Shown here piece by piece: positions 7,844 through 14,964 of a stretch of 28,496 bases of DNA. The notes beneath the pieces were generated by a model. It was given only the letters and a program-made list of their open reading frames with translations, searched no databases and had not been told where the DNA came from. The position numbers and the translations under genes are program-made. The number at the start of each line of letters is the position of its first letter. Position 1 is the stretch's first letter. Source of the stretch: an uncultured Porphyromonadaceae bacterium (lineage in GTDB: Bacteria; Bacteroidota; Bacteroidia; Bacteroidales; Muribaculaceae); NCBI GenBank assembly GCA_900552325.1, contig URZG01000002.1:1-28496 (forward strand), in the 5' to 3' direction.

Positions 7844-9367
7844 ATGCAGGAAAAAATCATTATCCTTGATTTCGGATCGCAGACCACCCAGCTGATCGGC
7901 CGGCGTGTGCGCGAACTGAACACCTATTGCGAAATCGTTCCCTACAACAAGTTCCCTCACGACGACCCCTCGGTTATCGGTGTAATACTGTCGGGCTCCC
8001 CCTTCTCGGTCTACGACGACAAGGCGTTCCGCGCCGACCTCTCGCAGATACGCCGCCGGCTGCCGGTGCTCGGCATCTGCTACGGCGCGCAGTTCATGGC
8101 TTACTCCGAGGGGGGCAAGGTGGAACCCGCCGCCACCCGCGAATACGGCCGCGCGCTGCTGGAGAAAGTCGACGATAACGACCCGCTGCTGGCCGGGATC
8201 AAGCCCGGATCGCAGGTGTGGATGAGCCACGGCGACACCATCACCTCTATCCCCGACGGTTTCAAGATCATAGCCTCGACCGACAAGGTGGCATGTGCGG
8301 CCTACCGCATCGAGGATGAACAGACATGGGGCGTGCAGTTCCACCCTGAGGTTTACCACTCGCTCGACGGCACCTTGCTGCTGAAGAACTTCGTGGTAGG
8401 CATCTGCGGCTCGCGCCAGGACTGGAGCGCCGCCTCGTTCATCGAGACCACAGTGGAGGAGCTTCGCCGTCAGCTGGGCGACGACAAGGTGGTGCTCGGC
8501 CTTTCGGGAGGTGTCGACTCGTCGGTGGCCGCCGTCCTCCTCAACAAAGCGATAGGCAAGAACCTCACCTGTATCTTCGTGGACCACGGTATGCTTCGCA
8601 AGAACGAGTTCCGCGATGTGCTCCGCGACTACGAGTGCCTGGGACTCAACGTTATCGGCGTGGACGCCTCCGCGAAGTTCTTCACCGAACTGGCCGGCGT
8701 CACCGAGCCTGAGCGCAAGCGCAAGATCATCGGCAAAGGCTTCATTGACGTTTTCGACGAAGAGGCCCACAAGATCGAGGATGTGAAGTGGCTTGCCCAG
8801 GGCACCATCTATCCCGACTGCATAGAGTCGCTGTCGATTACCGGAACAACTATCAAGAGCCATCACAACGTAGGCGGTCTTCCCGAGAAGATGAATCTCA
8901 AGCTCTGCGAGCCGCTGCGTCTCCTGTTCAAGGATGAGGTCCGTGCCGTAGGACGCGAGCTCGGTATGCCCGAACATCTCATCAAACGCCATCCCTTCCC
9001 CGGACCCGGTCTGGCCGTGCGTATCCTCGGCGACATCACTCCCGAAAAGGTGCGCATACTCCAGGATGCCGACGATATATTCATTTCCGGTCTGCGCGAA
9101 TACGGACTCTACGACAAGGTATGGCAGGCCGGCGTGATATTGCTGCCGGTGCAGTCGGTCGGTGTGATGGGCGACGAACGCACCTATGAGCGCGCCGTGG
9201 CTCTCCGCGCGGTGACCTCCACCGACGCCATGACCGCCGACTGGGCGCATCTCCCCTACGAGTTCCTTGCCCATGTATCGAACAAGATCATAAACCATGT
9301 ACGCGGCGTCAACCGCGTGACCTACGATATCTCCTCCAAACCGCCGGCCACAATCGAGTGGGAATAA
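7844..9367 (+). CDS. guaA: GMP synthase, glutamine-hydrolysing
   Basis: Converts XMP, glutamine and ATP to GMP in the last step of de novo guanine nucleotide synthesis. The 507-aa protein has the usual two modules. The class I glutamine amidotransferase has Cys79 in GICYGAQ and His167/Glu169 in FHPE. The ATP pyrophosphatase has the P-loop SGGVDSS (221-227). The C-terminal dimerisation domain ends in the conserved PPATIEWE. The start MQEKIIILDFGSQ is the family start. It is transcribed alone, divergent from the transposase. The predicted promoter lies over 100 nt upstream and the leader contains the REP-like repeat. Confidence 0.98.
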   Translation: MQEKIIILDFGSQTTQLIGRRVRELNTYCEIVPYNKFPHDDPSVIGVILSGSPFSVYDDKAFRADLSQIRRRLPVLGICYGAQFMAYSEGGKVEPAATREYGRALLEKVDDNDPLLAGIKPGSQVWMSHGDTITSIPDGFKIIASTDKVACAAYRIEDEQTWGVQFHPEVYHSLDGTLLLKNFVVGICGSRQDWSAASFIETTVEELRRQLGDDKVVLGLSGGVDSSVAAVLLNKAIGKNLTCIFVDHGMLRKNEFRDVLRDYECLGLNVIGVDASAKFFTELAGVTEPERKRKIIGKGFIDVFDEEAHKIEDVKWLAQGTIYPDCIESLSITGTTIKSHHNVGGLPEKMNLKLCEPLRLLFKDEVRAVGRELGMPEHLIKRHPFPGPGLAVRILGDITPEKVRILQDADDIFISGLREYGLYDKVWQAGVILLPVQSVGVMGDERTYERAVALRAVTSTDAMTADWAHLPYEFLAHVSNKIINHVRGVNRVTYDISSKPPATIEWE

Positions 9368-9394
9368 TCGACCGACTCTGATCTCAGCCTAAAT

Positions 9395-9436
9395 TTATAA
9401 ATCTTATAAATTTTATAAGTTTTATAAATCTTATAG
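9395..9436 (+). repeat. 9-bp tandem repeat (TTATAAATC-like, about 4.7 copies)
   Basis: Units read TTATAAATC, TTATAAATT, TTATAAGTT, TTATAAATC and a partial TTATAG, directly head to tail. The array ends 5 nt before the start codon of the four-helix-bundle gene and begins 27 nt after the guaA stop, so it fills most of the intergenic gap. Each unit contains a near-palindromic TTATAA. Confidence 0.85.
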
Positions 9437-9441
9437 AAACA

Positions 9442-9999
9442 ATGCAGGGATTCTTAAAAATCGCAGGCGACCTTTCACGATGGAACATCTATCGTAAGGC
9501 CGCCTGTGTTTCTGATGTCACGGAGATGTTTATAAGGCGTGCCTTTCCTTATTCCACTCGGACTGTCGACCAGATGAGACAGGCGGCCTGCAGTTGTAAA
9601 CAGAATATTGTTGAGGGCGTTACAGATTCTACTGTGTCGATGGAGATGGGTATAAAACTTGTCGGAGTGGCGCGGGGATCGCTTCGCGAACTCATGGAAG
9701 ACTATATCGATTTTCTATATCAGAATGATTTGAAGATCTGGAATCTGGATGAGCAGGTCACGCTGCGGGCCAGACGTTTCTGTAAGGTATGTGATGATCG
9801 GACGGAGTTCAGAACGAAGTGTATGGCTTGCAATGATGAGACTGTAGCCAACATAATGATTACCGAAATCCGCCAGTTGGATGCCATGTTGGCGTCTCTT
9901 CTCGATACGATGGAAGAGCAGTTTCTGTCGGAAGGCGGTCTGAAAGAGTCAATGTACAAGGCACGCCTGGATTGGCGTAAAACGCATCTTGGCTTTTAA
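9442..9999 (+). CDS. Four-helix-bundle protein (S23-intervening-sequence-like)
   Basis: 185 aa, rich in helix formers, with the family hallmark QMRQAACSCKQNIVEG (44-59), where NIVEG marks the second helix, and GSLRELMEDYIDFL in the third. It belongs to the four-helix-bundle group related to ORFs in 23S rRNA intervening sequences. In Bacteroidota these are found as stand-alone genes of unknown function, often with a suffix region as here (about 110-185, with Cys-rich FCKVCDD and KCMACND). No catalytic residues are recognised. The start is set by MQGFLKIAGD just after the 9-bp repeat array. It may be carried as an accessory gene rather than as part of the guaA unit. Confidence 0.75.
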   Translation: MQGFLKIAGDLSRWNIYRKAACVSDVTEMFIRRAFPYSTRTVDQMRQAACSCKQNIVEGVTDSTVSMEMGIKLVGVARGSLRELMEDYIDFLYQNDLKIWNLDEQVTLRARRFCKVCDDRTEFRTKCMACNDETVANIMITEIRQLDAMLASLLDTMEEQFLSEGGLKESMYKARLDWRKTHLGF

Positions 10000-10079
10000 G
10001 CAGCAAAGAGGTTATTAATTAACAAATTAAATCAATATCATTCCGTTTTTCAATCTTGATGGAGCGGGAATGATTATGT

Positions 10080-10091
10080 AATTCCGGAATT
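10080..10091. promoter_or_regulatory. Perfect 12-bp palindrome abutting a start codon
   Basis: AATTCCGGAATT is perfectly self-complementary and ends exactly at the base before ATG 10092. Upstream, 10037-10044 and 10067-10074 (ATCATTCC / GGAATGAT) form a further inverted repeat. Together they could be an operator or a leader structure, or chance. Confidence 0.35.
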
Positions 10092-10796
10092 ATGAGAACA
10101 ATAAGGATTTTAGGGGCGGCTGCGGCGATGATGGCGGGCGCCATGGGGCAGCAGGCCGCCGCGCAGGCCACGCTGCCGTTCGAGGCTGCGGCTCCGCAGT
10201 GGACAAAGGTTGCGGTGGCTCCCGAGGCCGGCGCCACGATGTATCAGAAAGCGGTGGCTTCGTCGCCGACGCTGGTGTTCGATTTCTTCAATGCCGACGA
10301 ATACGAGCCTACGACCTATCTTCCGTCGTGGAGCAACACCGTGAGCCGCGCGCATGCCGAGCCGCGTCCCCTCAAAGGTGCCGCTCCCGTCCTGGCCGAG
10401 AAAGCGGGCTGGGTAGAGGTCGATTATGTTCCCGAGGTGGAGCACAAGGGATATTCCTATAAGGTATGGGTGCCGGCGAAGTCGGTGACCGTCAGTGCTA
10501 TTGCCGCTTTGCCTGCCGATGCCGACGGGCTGCGTCTGTTCTCCGACGGCGACCTTGCCGGTTACGGGCTCTATCGACGTAACGCTGAGGGGGATAACGC
10601 GCTCTATCTCGGCCGTGTGTCGGGCAACATGCTGGTATGCCCCTACATCCTGGAGTCGGATGCCGCTCCCGCTGCACTCTCCGCTGAGGAGGTTGTGGCG
10701 CTTCTTCCCGCAGCCAAGCCGGTAGCCTCGGGCCAGGCGATGGTTGTCTATGTTCCCGAAGGGGGCGCCGTCACCTCGCAGTGGTGGGTGAAGTGA
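10092..10796 (+). CDS. Secreted protein of unknown function with possible SH3-like fold
   Basis: 234 aa. The signal peptide is about residues 1-26 (ILGAAAAMMAGAMGQQAAAQA). The mature protein has a WVEVDYVPEVEHKGYSYKVW stretch (about 107-126) reminiscent of bacterial SH3 segments, then a beta-rich C-terminal half ending in SQWWVK. There is no lipobox, membrane helix or enzyme motif, and the family is not recognised. It stands alone between the four-helix-bundle gene and ferredoxin. A short GGGGC/GCCCC hairpin at 10801-10818 follows the stop but lacks a clear T-run. The location is probably periplasmic; the role is unknown. Confidence 0.7.
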   Translation: MRTIRILGAAAAMMAGAMGQQAAAQATLPFEAAAPQWTKVAVAPEAGATMYQKAVASSPTLVFDFFNADEYEPTTYLPSWSNTVSRAHAEPRPLKGAAPVLAEKAGWVEVDYVPEVEHKGYSYKVWVPAKSVTVSAIAALPADADGLRLFSDGDLAGYGLYRRNAEGDNALYLGRVSGNMLVCPYILESDAAPAALSAEEVVALLPAAKPVASGQAMVVYVPEGGAVTSQWWVK

Positions 10797-10844
10797 TATT
10801 GGGGCCATTTGACGCCCCGGCAGACGCCTGTGTTGAAAAATTTA

Positions 10845-10876
10845 TTTGGCGGTTTGCCAAAAATGCGCTACATTTG
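10845..10876 (+). promoter_or_regulatory. Bacteroidota-type promoter of the ferredoxin gene
   Basis: TTTG at 10845-10848 (-33) and TACATTTG at 10869-10876 (-7) are separated by exactly 20 nt, a full consensus match. The predicted start is near 10882, leaving a leader of about 48 nt. It fixes the start of the ferredoxin at 10930 rather than an in-frame start further upstream. Confidence 0.75.
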
Positions 10877-10929
10877 CCGTGCGTTTAAAGCGCAATAGAA
10901 TTCTATTAATTTCAACGTTTTATATTACA

Positions 10930-11100
10930 ATGGCTTACGTAATTACTGACAAATGTGTGGCTTGCGGCACCTGCCTGCCCAACTGCCCCGTTGACGCTAT
11001 CTCCGAAGGCGACATCTACGTTATCGATCCCGACACTTGCATCGAGTGCGGTACCTGCGCGGAAGTATGCCCCTCCGACGCCATCATCCCCGGCGAATAA
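10930..11100 (+). CDS. 2[4Fe-4S] ferredoxin
   Basis: 56 aa, an electron carrier with two cubane clusters. Cluster motifs are CVACGTCLPNCP (9-20) and CIECGTCAEVCP (38-49), giving eight cysteines in the CxxCxxCxxxCP pattern of clostridial-type ferredoxins. The start is MAYVITDKC; the 28 additional in-frame residues upstream overlap the promoter and are not coding. The expected role is cytosolic low-potential electron transfer, for example with pyruvate:ferredoxin oxidoreductase or hydrogenases. It has its own promoter and its own terminator, so it is a monocistronic unit. Confidence 0.95.
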   Translation: MAYVITDKCVACGTCLPNCPVDAISEGDIYVIDPDTCIECGTCAEVCPSDAIIPGE

Positions 11101-11131
11101 GCCAGGCGTCAGTAGCTTAAATTACAACAAA

Positions 11132-11171
11132 AAGGCGCTGCCCACTGTGTGGGCGGCGCCTTGTCGTTTTT
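11132..11171. terminator. Bidirectional intrinsic terminator
   Basis: Arms AAGGCGCTGCCCA (11132-11144) and TGGGCGGCGCCTT (11150-11162) pair over 13 bp with one G-T wobble around a 5-nt loop. A T-run follows on the plus side (GTCGTTTTT), and a T-run on the minus side comes from the A-run at 11129-11133. It separates the convergent ferredoxin and membrane-protein units. Confidence 0.85.
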
Positions 11172-11182
11172 AGCAGGGTGGG

Positions 11183-11611
11183 TCAGTCGTCGATGCAGAT
11201 AAGAGCCACGATGAACGCGGCGGAGAGTACCCCGAAAATGATGCGTTTGTAGAGGGGGATGGCCTTGTTGTCGCGGTTGCGCATCTCGAAGGAGGCGAAG
11301 CGGCAATAAAGCAGCACGGCGAACACCTCTGCGGTGATAATCACGCCGGTCCATACCGCGTTGATTTCCGAGAGGAGCAGCATGGTCGACTTCACTGCCG
11401 TCTGGAGTGTGGAGAAGAGCCACAGCACCAGGGCCGCGGCCACGACAAAATACAATGACCCCCACGGCCAATCCTTTTTCGGCTGATACCGGAAAGTTCT
11501 CAAGGCCGAGCATGTGGCCGAGTAAAGCATCCAGATCATGAAGCCGCACACCCACAGGGTGACCAGGGCTTTCCACACCGTTCCCGGCGTTATTTCAGGC
11601 AGCACTGTCAT
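11183..11611 (-). CDS. Small four-helix membrane protein, third of a tandem trio
   Basis: 142 aa with about four predicted membrane helices (residues about 14-36, 52-72, 84-106, 122-139). The family is not recognised. The segment SEINAVWTGVIITAEVFAVL aligns by eye with SEAVNFVLSLGITWTLVIAA and TEAFVWLAAIGYVWSFVIAT in the two upstream genes: an acidic residue, then W-(S/T/G)-x-VI-x-(T/A) in the third helix. No signal peptide, enzyme motif or Cys pair is seen. It lies 24 nt downstream of the second gene and ends at the bidirectional terminator. Function unknown. Confidence 0.7.
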   Translation of the reverse strand: MTVLPEITPGTVWKALVTLWVCGFMIWMLYSATCSALRTFRYQPKKDWPWGSLYFVVAAALVLWLFSTLQTAVKSTMLLLSEINAVWTGVIITAEVFAVLLYCRFASFEMRNRDNKAIPLYKRIIFGVLSAAFIVALICIDD

Positions 11612-11635
11612 AATACGTCAAACAGTTTTTTATAG

Positions 11636-11968
11636 TCAGAATGGTTTCTTTTTGTGTAGCAGAGAGAAAAGAGTGTGCATGAGCAGGCACATCCCGGCGG
11701 CGATGACCAAGGTCCATGTTATGCCGAGCGACAGCACGAAGTTGACGGCCTCGGAAATATTCGCTACCGATTTCTCTCCTCCCATTATTCCGGATACAAA
11801 TATTACCGCAAGAATCACGGCTACACCGGCAACAAGAATTTTACGTAAATCCTTTTCGCGGCAGATCCTGATAAAATAAGTGATCATGAAATAAAGAAAT
11901 GCCGTATTAAGCGCGATGCCGAAAATTTCAAACGCGTATAACAGATATGTTGATGTCGGTTGCATCAT
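11636..11968 (-). CDS. Small four-helix membrane protein, second of a tandem trio
   Basis: 110 aa, almost entirely hydrophobic apart from a basic turn after helix 1 (RICREKDLRK) and the tail HKKKPF. About four helices are predicted. The pattern in helices 2-4 (ILVAGVAVILAVIFVSGIM, then SEAVNFVLSLGITWTLVIAA) parallels the first gene's VLVALALFVLSGI and TEAFVWLAAIGYVWSFVIAT. It sits 28 nt downstream of gene one and 24 nt before gene three on the same strand, so the three are probably one transcript. Not recognised as a known family. Confidence 0.7.
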   Translation of the reverse strand: MMQPTSTYLLYAFEIFGIALNTAFLYFMITYFIRICREKDLRKILVAGVAVILAVIFVSGIMGGEKSVANISEAVNFVLSLGITWTLVIAAGMCLLMHTLFSLLHKKKPF

Positions 11969-11996
11969 GGCGTGGAGATATTGGGGAGGATTCCAA

Positions 11997-12347
11997 TCAG
12001 TTTCCGGCTTTACAGCTCCAGGTGTTGTAGCGGCTCCACCACAGGCGCATTATGAGTGAATTTACTGCCACTATGGCTGTGGCGATGACAAAACTCCATA
12101 CGTATCCTATGGCGGCAAGCCATACGAAGGCTTCGGTAAGGGTTTCCTTTATGCCGCTCAGGACGAATAGCGCCAACGCAACCAGCACGGCCTCGAAAAG
12201 CGCCGACAGCAGTATGGCTTTCGGCGAACGGCTCCTGACACTGCGTATAACATTATTGGCTAAAAAGGAGCAGACGCCTGAAACGAGGATAGCAAAAATA
12301 AGAAGGCTCAGCAGCATGAGCGCGATTTTTCCAATTTCGGGATTCAT
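11997..12347 (-). CDS. Small four-helix membrane protein, first of a tandem trio
   Basis: 116 aa. Helix 1 is about residues 7-29 (IALMLLSLLIFAILVSGVCS), a basic loop (RSVRSRSPK) follows, then helices at about 43-65, 73-93 and 95-110. The basic loop after helix 1 suggests that loop is cytoplasmic. It is the promoter-proximal gene of the trio; the shared W-(S/T)-x-VI motif is in helix 3. Nothing ties it to a named transporter, holin or toxin family, although small size and tandem duplication would be compatible with a multimeric pore or a subunit set. Function unknown. Confidence 0.7.
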   Translation of the reverse strand: MNPEIGKIALMLLSLLIFAILVSGVCSFLANNVIRSVRSRSPKAILLSALFEAVLVALALFVLSGIKETLTEAFVWLAAIGYVWSFVIATAIVAVNSLIMRLWWSRYNTWSCKAGN

Positions 12348-12360
12348 AGTGTTATTTTTA

Positions 12361-12391
12361 CAAAATTAATAAACAAAATGTAATTATGCAA
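12361..12391 (-). promoter_or_regulatory. Promoter of the membrane-protein trio
   Basis: Minus-strand TTG at 12389-12391 and TAATTTTG at 12361-12368 are spaced by 20 nt, a good -33/-7 pair. The -7 box is only 13 nt from the ATG at 12347, so the leader is very short (under about 10 nt). Confidence 0.65.
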
Positions 12392-12460
12392 CAAAAACCG
12401 TTAAATCTCCGCATTTTTGCTCCATGAAGCGCTTTTTGGATTGTATGTGGAGATTCTGAC

Positions 12461-13132
12461 TTAAAATGAGTACCCGAATGAGAGGCTTAGTCCCTGCGAG
12501 TGACCGCGTTTAGGAAGCATGTTGTTGAACTGAAGTTGGTAGGACGCTGTAAATGTATAATGGTCTAAGACCTGAACCCCACATTTTGCTATACCTCCGG
12601 CTTGAAAACGTTTGACGTGGATTCCTGTTTCGCCATCCTCGAAGGGGTTGCCGGTATCTAATTTTATGTCGGATTTTCCGGCTTCCACTGTTGTGAACTT
12701 TGAGGCGCCTCCAAGGCCGCACGATACATAGGGTCCTATGCCTACGAAAAGATTGGCAGCTCGGCTCATACGGAAACTGTAGCCCACGGTTACAGGCAGT
12801 TCAAGATAATAGGGCGTTACGTTCTGGATGAAAGTCTGGCTACCAGGCACGAGTTCATGACCGTTTCCAGAAGGTACGAGATAGCCCCATGACGATTTCC
12901 ATGGTTTTGATGTGAGCAATAGAGCGCCGTCAACAAACCAACCTTTATTGAAATTATAGCTGACTGTAGGACCGACGTTGAACCCGGCACGAGTTGATAG
13001 TTCACCCTCTGCATCTGCTGGAAACGAAAGGTTGACACCGGCTTGCACACCGAAGCGCACGGGCTCTGCCGCGAAGGCTTCGGTTAACGAAGCCATAATG
13101 ACGCCTGATAAAAGTATGAAAATTCTTTTCAT
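12461..13132 (-). CDS. Outer-membrane beta-barrel protein, porin/PorT-like family
   Basis: 223 aa. The signal peptide is MKRIFILLSGVIMASLTEAFA. The mature protein begins with a typical barrel opening (RFGVQAGVNLSFP) and alternates short strands such as AGFNVGPTVSYNF, YYLELPVTVGYSF, NLFVGIGPYVSCGLGG and YTFTASYQLQFNNM. It ends in LSLSFGYSF with the C-terminal Phe used for barrel assembly. This matches the OMP_b-brl_2 (PorT-like) group of eight-stranded Bacteroidota barrels, whose functions are mostly unknown. It is monocistronic with its own promoter and lies downstream of a hairpin region that ends the lipoprotein unit. Confidence 0.85.
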   Translation of the reverse strand: MKRIFILLSGVIMASLTEAFAAEPVRFGVQAGVNLSFPADAEGELSTRAGFNVGPTVSYNFNKGWFVDGALLLTSKPWKSSWGYLVPSGNGHELVPGSQTFIQNVTPYYLELPVTVGYSFRMSRAANLFVGIGPYVSCGLGGASKFTTVEAGKSDIKLDTGNPFEDGETGIHVKRFQAGGIAKCGVQVLDHYTFTASYQLQFNNMLPKRGHSQGLSLSFGYSF

Positions 13133-13155
13133 AATGGAAGGCTTTTGATAATTGA

Positions 13156-13187
13156 CAAATTTAAGGAGTTTTATTTATTGAGCCAAA
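13156..13187 (-). promoter_or_regulatory. Promoter of the outer-membrane barrel gene
   Basis: Minus-strand TTTG at 13184-13187 and TAAATTTG at 13156-13163 are spaced by 20 nt. The upstream TTTG is itself part of another TAAATTTG (13184-13191), so two promoters 28 nt apart are possible. The proximal one gives a leader of about 18 nt. Confidence 0.65.
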
Positions 13188-13188
13188 T

Positions 13189-13254
13189 TTATCGACGGGT
13201 GCTTTTAAGAGAACTTTAACTTTAAACCTTAAAAACACCGTCGATAAGTGTTTT
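13189..13254 (-). terminator. Terminator region with two mutually exclusive hairpins
   Basis: On the minus strand AAAACAC (13254-13248) pairs with GTGTTTT (13238-13232) around a 9-nt loop and is followed by further T/A, a terminator-like hairpin 17 nt after the lipoprotein stop. The same central bases also take part in a longer inverted repeat, 13189-13209 with 13228-13248 (TTATCGACGG ... CCGTCGATAA, then TTTTAAG/CTTAAAA), about 20 bp with one bulge. The two structures cannot form together. Confidence 0.55.
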
Positions 13255-13270
13255 GAACACTAGAATGGGG

Positions 13271-14308
13271 TCAGTTTATTGGTTTTAAACTAACAGTCAT
13301 TTTCCGTGATTTGGAGGTTGAGAATTGAGGTATTTTTACCCCATCCCTTATTTCATATATGGCACTTCCGTCGGGATTATAATCTGCGGTCATGTCTGTC
13401 CAGGTATCTATAGTGCCGGCAACGTATTTGTTATAGGTGCCGTGTCCGAGCATAACTCGCCTAAAGTTTTTCTTGGGGCGTTTTAAATAATACCAAAAAT
13501 ATGATGGAGCGTCAACTAACCCCGACACGCTGCCTTCAATCATATAATCGCGATGGTTATCATCCTTCCATCCATACCACATTTGTTTTCTAGTATTCAT
13601 TTGGACCATAATTTCATGCTGATGCCCACGATAAGCAAAGCAATGCACCTTTTTACCGCTTTTAGGACTGTAAGAAACGGAGTTTAATTCTGGAACTTCA
13701 GGAGTATAAATATAATTGCCACTTCGCGACATAGCGGCATCAGCCTCAGAAAGTTGCCCGGATGTATATTGTTTGTACACTTGGCCATCTACAACATATT
13801 GCAGATTGTCGTTGACGTAATATGTTTCCAAATCATTATCCTCCGGCACATAGAGGTTTAGATCTGTACTGTCTTGGCTGTTAGTAATGAGGCGCCCGGA
13901 GTACTTCTCAACAAGAGCGTTGTATTTCTGTCGGAATTCGATCTCAGACTTGCTTGAAGATCCTATGACCTCCAGCTCTTCATCGGCTTCGTCCGCGATG
14001 GCGTATATCGTCCGAACACCAACAGACTCTATATAGCTTAGCCTTTCAGTTGGGTCAAGGGTTGAAAGGTACGCCTTATGGCTATCAAGTGCCTTTTGAG
14101 AACTGAAGGAAAGAGCTTTTGATGCTCCTTCATAGTCTGCGCGGCTTTTTGGGGAAATCACTTTCCCGTCCTTTATCCAAGCAACGGTGACATTGGAAGA
14201 CGTTTTTCCTTTATTCGGGTCAAGATCTTCGTTGGAGCAGGACGCCATGGTGGCAGAGAGCACGATGGCGATGGCAGCGAGAACTGCGGTTTTGAATTGT
14301 TTTAACAT
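13271..14308 (-). CDS. Lipoprotein of unknown function
   Basis: 345 aa. A lipoprotein signal ends in LSATMASC, with the mature N-terminus CSNEDLD; the acidic residues right after Cys resemble the Bacteroidota surface-export signal. A Ser/Lys-rich N-terminal half (about 30-170) is followed by a compact C-terminal half containing HCFAYRGHQHEIMVQMN, MWYGWKDDNHRDYMIEG and FWYYLKRPKKNFRR, rich in aromatic and basic residues. No known domain is recognised. It is 66 nt downstream of the DUF3244-like gene, and no TAnnTTTG box is seen in that gap, so the two are probably cotranscribed. The gene is more AT-rich than the backbone. Probably outer-membrane or surface located. Confidence 0.75.
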   Translation of the reverse strand: MLKQFKTAVLAAIAIVLSATMASCSNEDLDPNKGKTSSNVTVAWIKDGKVISPKSRADYEGASKALSFSSQKALDSHKAYLSTLDPTERLSYIESVGVRTIYAIADEADEELEVIGSSSKSEIEFRQKYNALVEKYSGRLITNSQDSTDLNLYVPEDNDLETYYVNDNLQYVVDGQVYKQYTSGQLSEADAAMSRSGNYIYTPEVPELNSVSYSPKSGKKVHCFAYRGHQHEIMVQMNTRKQMWYGWKDDNHRDYMIEGSVSGLVDAPSYFWYYLKRPKKNFRRVMLGHGTYNKYVAGTIDTWTDMTADYNPDGSAIYEIRDGVKIPQFSTSKSRKMTVSLKPIN

Positions 14309-14374
14309 AATGTGATTAGTTGAAAAGTGAAGTTGTTAAGTATGAGATATGAGTTATTTGAGTACGAGATAGTG

Positions 14375-14746
14375 TTATTCCACGACTGTGATACACTCGT
14401 AGGAGGATTCTGCGGTGGTGACGGTGATCTGCAGTACACCTGATACATCGCCGATATATTGGTAGGAGGTGCCGTTGGCTGTTGTGGAGTAGGTGCACTG
14501 GTCTCCGGTGACAAGGTCTTTGCACTTTACCTGCGCGGTGCCCTCGAATTCGGAGAAATCCAAAGAAAGAACACCATCACCGATCTCTCCTATAAGTTGG
14601 GAGCCGGAGTCGGTAGGTCTGTTTTTTGAGGGAGTGGATTTTCTGAATTCAAGTGGCCGCGTGCGATTGGAGGAAGACTCGTTCTCTGCAAAAAGACCAG
14701 AATTGACTGTTGCGAGCAGCACAATAAGAAGAAGTGATTTTTTCAT
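14375..14746 (-). CDS. Small secreted protein, DUF3244-like
   Basis: 123 aa from MKKSLLLIVLLATVNSGLFA, a clear signal peptide. The mature part has a polar linker (about 24-50) and a single beta-sandwich-like unit: GDGVLSLDFSEFEGTAQVKC, QCTYSTTANG, YQYIGDVSGVLQITVTTAES. This layout resembles DUF3244, small secreted Bacteroidota proteins with an Ig-like fold, often encoded near secreted proteases or surface lipoproteins. The start is fixed by the promoter: an in-frame TTG 24 nt upstream (14768-14770) overlaps the -7 box and cannot be used. It is probably cotranscribed with the downstream lipoprotein gene. Function unknown. Confidence 0.65.
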   Translation of the reverse strand: MKKSLLLIVLLATVNSGLFAENESSSNRTRPLEFRKSTPSKNRPTDSGSQLIGEIGDGVLSLDFSEFEGTAQVKCKDLVTGDQCTYSTTANGTSYQYIGDVSGVLQITVTTAESSYECITVVE

Positions 14747-14767
14747 TGCGGTTTTGATTTTGTGCTG

Positions 14768-14799
14768 CAAAATTAGTTCGTTAATGGTCGTGGTAACAA
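14768..14799 (-). promoter_or_regulatory. Promoter of the DUF3244-like/lipoprotein pair
   Basis: Minus-strand TTG at 14797-14799 and TAATTTTG at 14768-14775 have a 21-nt spacer. The predicted start is near 14761, giving a leader of about 15 nt to ATG 14746. The rest of the gap to the regulator stop (14800-14964) holds nothing recognisable. Confidence 0.65.
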
Positions 14800-14964
14800 G
14801 TATTCAAGGCAATATTATTATTACATTTGATTCTATAACATGATAATATTCAGATGTTTACGCAGTGCAATAAAATCGAAAATCTTACAAGGCTTAAAGT
14901 CCTGATAATTTGCAGAGTCTGAATGATGTTGTAATGAAAAAAAAAGATGATTTAGATGATACCC

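Noticed and set aside
7829..9298. 489-aa minus-strand open frame
   Set aside because: Antisense to guaA, which is certain from its motifs.
10846..10929. 28-residue N-terminal extension of ferredoxin
   Set aside because: Overlaps the -33/-7 promoter; the family start is MAYVITDKC.
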